DNA of 64,000 nucleotides from Sporolactobacillus kofuensis (GTDB lineage Bacteria > Bacillota > Bacilli > Bacillales > Sporolactobacillaceae): contig NZ_JAMXWN010000010.1 in NCBI RefSeq assembly GCF_024125425.1, positions 1 through 64,000 of the forward strand, in the 5' to 3' direction. The stretch's first letter is position 1, and each line of letters begins with the position of its first letter. The translations under genes and the position numbers were made by a program. This document shows, in pieces, positions 60,906 to 64,000 of this stretch. Under the pieces are notes generated by a model that was given only the letters and a program-made list of their open reading frames with translations, had not been told where the DNA came from and ran no database searches.

Positions 60906-62429
60906 ATGTCCTATGCAATTGAAATGAGACATATCAGGAAAGAATTTCCCGGTATTGTGGCCAATGATGATATTACTCTTCAAGTGGAAGAAGGGGAAAT
61001 TCATGCACTCTTCGGTGAAAACGGAGCCGGGAAATCGACACTGATGAATGTTTTATTTGGCCTTTATCAACCAGATAAGGGAGAAATTTACGTTCATGGG
61101 GAAAAGGCGGTCATTAATGATCCAAACGACGCAACTCGGCTCGGCATAGGCATGGTGCATCAGCATTTTATGTTGATCGACAAGTTCACCGTTGCTGAAA
61201 ACATTATTTTGGGAAGAGAACCAAAGAAGCATGGCATGCTCGATATGGCCAAGGCTGTTAAAATAGTTAAAGAACTCTCTGAGAAGTATGGACTAGATGT
61301 TGATCCGAACCAAAAAATTGAAGATATAACCGTTGGTATGCAGCAACGTGTTGAAATTTTAAAGACACTCTATCGTGGTTCGGATATTCTGATCTTTGAT
61401 GAACCGACGGCTGTTTTGACCCCAATTGAGATTCAAGAATTGATTGCGATTATGAAGCGCCTTGTTAAAGAGGGTAAATCAATTATCTTGATTACACATA
61501 AGCTAAAAGAAATTTTTGAATGCTGTGATCGTTGTACGGTCATCCGAAGAGGAAAGAATATTGATTCAATGGCCATTTCGGAGACGAATCCAACTGACTT
61601 GGCGAGTATGATGGTCGGACGCAAAGTTCATGTTCAGATAAATGACGCACCTTATGAGCCGAAAGAGAAGGTCTTGGAAGTCAGTCACTTATCGGTCCTT
61701 GACCAACGTAAAGTAAGCGTCGTAAATGATCTCAATCTGACTGTTCATGGCGGCGAAATTCTCGGCATTGCGGGTGTAGATGGTAATGGTCAAACAGAAC
61801 TTATCGAGGCAATTGCAGGGCTCAGAAAAGTAAAAGATGGTAGCATCAAGGTCGACGGTCAGGATCTAACCAATCAGAGAACAAGAAAAATTATTGAAGC
61901 AGGTCTCGGGTACATTCCAGAAGACCGCCAGAAACATGGCCTTGTTCTTGATTTCTCAGTAGGCGAAAATATGGTTCTCCAAACCTACTATAAAAAGCCA
62001 TATGCTCAATCAGGTTTTTTAAAGAACAAGGTTATCACAAAGAAAGCAAAACAATTGATTCAAGAATTTGATGTGCGCACGCCAAGCGAAAAAACACTCG
62101 CGCGCTCACTATCCGGAGGAAACCAACAAAAGGTTATCGTTGCTCGTGAAGTAGATCGAAGCCCAAAACTCTTGATTGCTGCACAACCAACGCGCGGTCT
62201 GGATATCGGTGCGATTGAATTTATTCATGGCAAATTGATCGAGGAAAAGAAAAAAGGAAAAGCTGTGCTTCTCATTTCCTTTGAATTAGATGAAATTCTA
62301 CATTTAAGTGATCGAATTGCCGTGATCTATGAAGGGCGAATTATTGATATTGTCAATCCAAAGGAAACAAATGAAAATGAACTTGGCTTGCTCATGGCCG
62401 GTCGTAGGAAAGGGGGAGCTGAGGCGTGA
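60906..62429 (+). CDS. nupO: Nucleoside ABC transporter ATPase (two modules)
   Basis: The 507-residue double ATPase has a full first module (Walker A GENGAGKST, signature VGMQQRVEI, Walker B LIFDEPTAVL) and a degenerate second (GVDGNGQTE, signature LSGGNQQKVIVARE, IAAQPTRGLD). GGGAG is about 9 nt before ATG at 60906; a start 15 codons earlier is less likely. Confidence 0.93.
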   Translation: MSYAIEMRHIRKEFPGIVANDDITLQVEEGEIHALFGENGAGKSTLMNVLFGLYQPDKGEIYVHGEKAVINDPNDATRLGIGMVHQHFMLIDKFTVAENIILGREPKKHGMLDMAKAVKIVKELSEKYGLDVDPNQKIEDITVGMQQRVEILKTLYRGSDILIFDEPTAVLTPIEIQELIAIMKRLVKEGKSIILITHKLKEIFECCDRCTVIRRGKNIDSMAISETNPTDLASMMVGRKVHVQINDAPYEPKEKVLEVSHLSVLDQRKVSVVNDLNLTVHGGEILGIAGVDGNGQTELIEAIAGLRKVKDGSIKVDGQDLTNQRTRKIIEAGLGYIPEDRQKHGLVLDFSVGENMVLQTYYKKPYAQSGFLKNKVITKKAKQLIQEFDVRTPSEKTLARSLSGGNQQKVIVAREVDRSPKLLIAAQPTRGLDIGAIEFIHGKLIEEKKKGKAVLLISFELDEILHLSDRIAVIYEGRIIDIVNPKETNENELGLLMAGRRKGGAEA

Positions 62430-63490
62430 TCAAATTAGTGAAAAAGATCAATTGGATGACATTGCTTGTCCCTGTTATTTCCGTTATTCTTGGACTTTTA
62501 TGCGGAGCAGTGATCATGCTGGTGATCGGCTATAATCCGATTTTGGCATATCAATCCATTGTAGAATCCATTTTTCTACAGCCGTATTATACTGGCGAAA
62601 CGATTCGAGCAATGATTCCTCTTGTGCTTGCAGGATTAGCGGTTGCTTTTGCTTTTCGCACCGGCCTTTTCAATATTGGTGTAGAAGGACAATTGATGGC
62701 CGGTTGGTTAGCATCTGTAGCCTGTGCGATCGTTTTTGGACATCTTCCAAGAGTTATTTTACTTCCGCTCTCCGTTCTTGCTGGAGGGGCGGCAGGTGCA
62801 CTCTGGGGTTATATTCCCGGACTGCTGAAGGCTAAGTTTAAAGTACATGAAGTCATTTCAACCATTATGATGAATTACATTGCTTTGTACACAACAGCCT
62901 ATATTATAAAGAATTTCTTATATACTGAAGGTGAACGCACACCAACGATTCCCGCTGCTGCATCGCTGGCATCACCTTTTCTTGCCAATTTGACGCAGGG
63001 CTCACGGCTTCATTGGGGCTTTATTGTTGCCATCATTGCTGTAGTCGCTATGTGGTTCATCCTGTGGAAAACGACTAAGGGGTATGAACTGCGTGCCGTT
63101 GGATTCAGCCCGGATGCTTCACAATATGCAGGCATGAATGTGAGTCGAAACATCATTTTGTCTTTGACGATTTCAGGAATTTTTGCCGGACTTGGTGGAG
63201 CAATGGAGGGTCTCGGTACTTATCAATATATGACTATTAATTCTACATTTACTGGAATTGGGTTTAACGGGATTGCTGTTGCTTTGCTTGGCCTGAACAC
63301 ACCTATTGGTGTTGTGCTTTCTGGTGCATTGTTTGCCGGATTGCAGACTGGAGGATTGACAATGCAGTCAAATGCAGGAGTTCCGGTTGAACTGATTCAA
63401 ATTATTATTGCTCTGATTATATTCTTTGTCGGTTCAGGTTATGTGATTAAATGGGCGATGGGCCGTCTAACGAGAAAGGGGCACAAATAA
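62426..63490 (+). CDS. nupP: Nucleoside ABC transporter permease
   Basis: The 354-residue permease (BPD_transp_2 type, about ten helices) has FNIGVEGQLMAGWLAS and VHEVISTIMMNYIALY. GTG start sharing GTGA with the nupO stop; the stop overlaps the next start. Confidence 0.92.
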   Translation: MIKLVKKINWMTLLVPVISVILGLLCGAVIMLVIGYNPILAYQSIVESIFLQPYYTGETIRAMIPLVLAGLAVAFAFRTGLFNIGVEGQLMAGWLASVACAIVFGHLPRVILLPLSVLAGGAAGALWGYIPGLLKAKFKVHEVISTIMMNYIALYTTAYIIKNFLYTEGERTPTIPAAASLASPFLANLTQGSRLHWGFIVAIIAVVAMWFILWKTTKGYELRAVGFSPDASQYAGMNVSRNIILSLTISGIFAGLGGAMEGLGTYQYMTINSTFTGIGFNGIAVALLGLNTPIGVVLSGALFAGLQTGGLTMQSNAGVPVELIQIIIALIIFFVGSGYVIKWAMGRLTRKGHK

Positions 63491-64000
63491 TGAGCTTATT
63501 TGAAGTCTTAACGATTATTGTTCCTTCGACTTTGCTTACCGCTGCTCCTTTGATCTTTACCTCATTGGGGGGCGTGTTTACAGAACGATCCGGTGTTGTC
63601 AACATTGGATTGGAAGGTTTAATGGGTGTTGGTGCCTTTACTGCTGCCGTTTCAACATTAGGATTAGAACATGCTGGATTAGGCGACGCATCCCCTTGGA
63701 TTGCCATTTTATTCGCTGCAATTGCCGGTGGGATCTTTGCTTTGATTCATGCGGTTGTTTCCATTACCTTTCGGGCAGATCAAACGGTCAGTGGTGTAGC
63801 ACTGAACTTTTTGGCAGCAGGCTTAACGATTTTTCTTGTCAAAATGATTTATGAGGGAAAAGGCCAAACGCCTTATATTACGCATAATATTGATAAAATT
63901 AATATTCCGTTACTGAGCAAGATTCCGGTTATTGGACCAATCTTTTTCCAACAAGTGACATATACATCATACCTAGCGATCTTTGTTTCGATCCTTGTAT
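63490..64000 (+). CDS. nupQ: Nucleoside ABC transporter permease, partial
   Basis: ATG at 63490 overlaps the nupP stop (TAATG), and the frame stays open to the window edge (170 codons). It begins MSLFEVLTIIVPSTLL and contains the family motif RSGVVNIGLEGLMGVGAF, matching the second permease of the nup importer. The C-terminal part is outside the window. Confidence 0.9.
   Translation, partial: MSLFEVLTIIVPSTLLTAAPLIFTSLGGVFTERSGVVNIGLEGLMGVGAFTAAVSTLGLEHAGLGDASPWIAILFAAIAGGIFALIHAVVSITFRADQTVSGVALNFLAAGLTIFLVKMIYEGKGQTPYITHNIDKINIPLLSKIPVIGPIFFQQVTYTSYLAIFVSILV

Overview
The window is chromosomal DNA of a low-to-moderate GC, endospore-forming member of the Bacillales. Spore genes (spo0F, spoIIR, spoIID, spoIIQ), the RNA polymerase delta subunit (rpoE), Sua5-type YwlC, YwlG, YwmB, YwzB and YwhD all occur in the order of the Bacillus subtilis ywfO-to-spoIID region, with some genes missing (for example fbaA and ywjH between spo0F and murA2, and ywlE/rpiB near ywlG). 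Very short gaps, AGGAGG-type ribosome sites and frequent TTG/GTG starts fit. A Sporolactobacillus/Tuberibacillus-like lineage is my guess from gene content; it is not proven by the sequence. I see no tRNA, rRNA, CRISPR, prophage or insertion sequence.

Layout. 1-5.6 kb: beta-glucoside-type PTS permease, then on the minus strand ilvD followed by a BASS-family transporter, preceded by what looks like a ribosome-mediated attenuator with a Val/Ile-rich leader peptide. 6-20.5 kb: PHP phosphatase, YwfO-type HD phosphohydrolase, ywgA, a PC4-like protein, a stand-alone glutamate-cysteine ligase, ywhD, pbpG, ywiB-argS, a cardiolipin synthase, rpoE, and pyrG with a leader terminator and a GGGC start site. 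20.6-33.8 kb: spo0F, murA2, rho, rpmE (Cys-less type B), tdk, prfA-prmC, spoIIR, ywlC, mntP, ywlG, glyA and upp. 34-41.7 kb: complete ATP synthase operon atpZ-I-B-E-F-H-A-G-D-C with unusually long atpA-atpG and atpG-atpD spacers. 42-47 kb: ywzB, ywmB, murAA, spoIID, spoIIQ.

From 47 kb the B. subtilis-like order stops. An Lrp-family regulator is followed by a gamma-glutamyltransferase-like enzyme and a five-gene peptide ABC transporter, apparently one unit for taking up and cutting gamma-glutamyl or other peptides. Next come a split chromate-type transporter, niaP with a NiaR-like operator on its promoter, a MazG-like hydrolase, a Lin0512-family protein, and a nupNOPQ-type nucleoside importer whose last gene runs off the end of the window.

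The most interesting signals are non-coding: the ilvD attenuator (regions 1-4 can be traced base by base), the CTP-type pyrG leader, a degenerate ~130-nt GC-richer repeat present at least twice, an FNR-like box upstream of atp, a perfect 24-bp palindrome in front of spoIIQ, a hairpin hiding the ywmB ribosome site, and an 11-bp tandem repeat abutting the ggt-dpp promoter. All of these are read by eye and none has been folded or searched.
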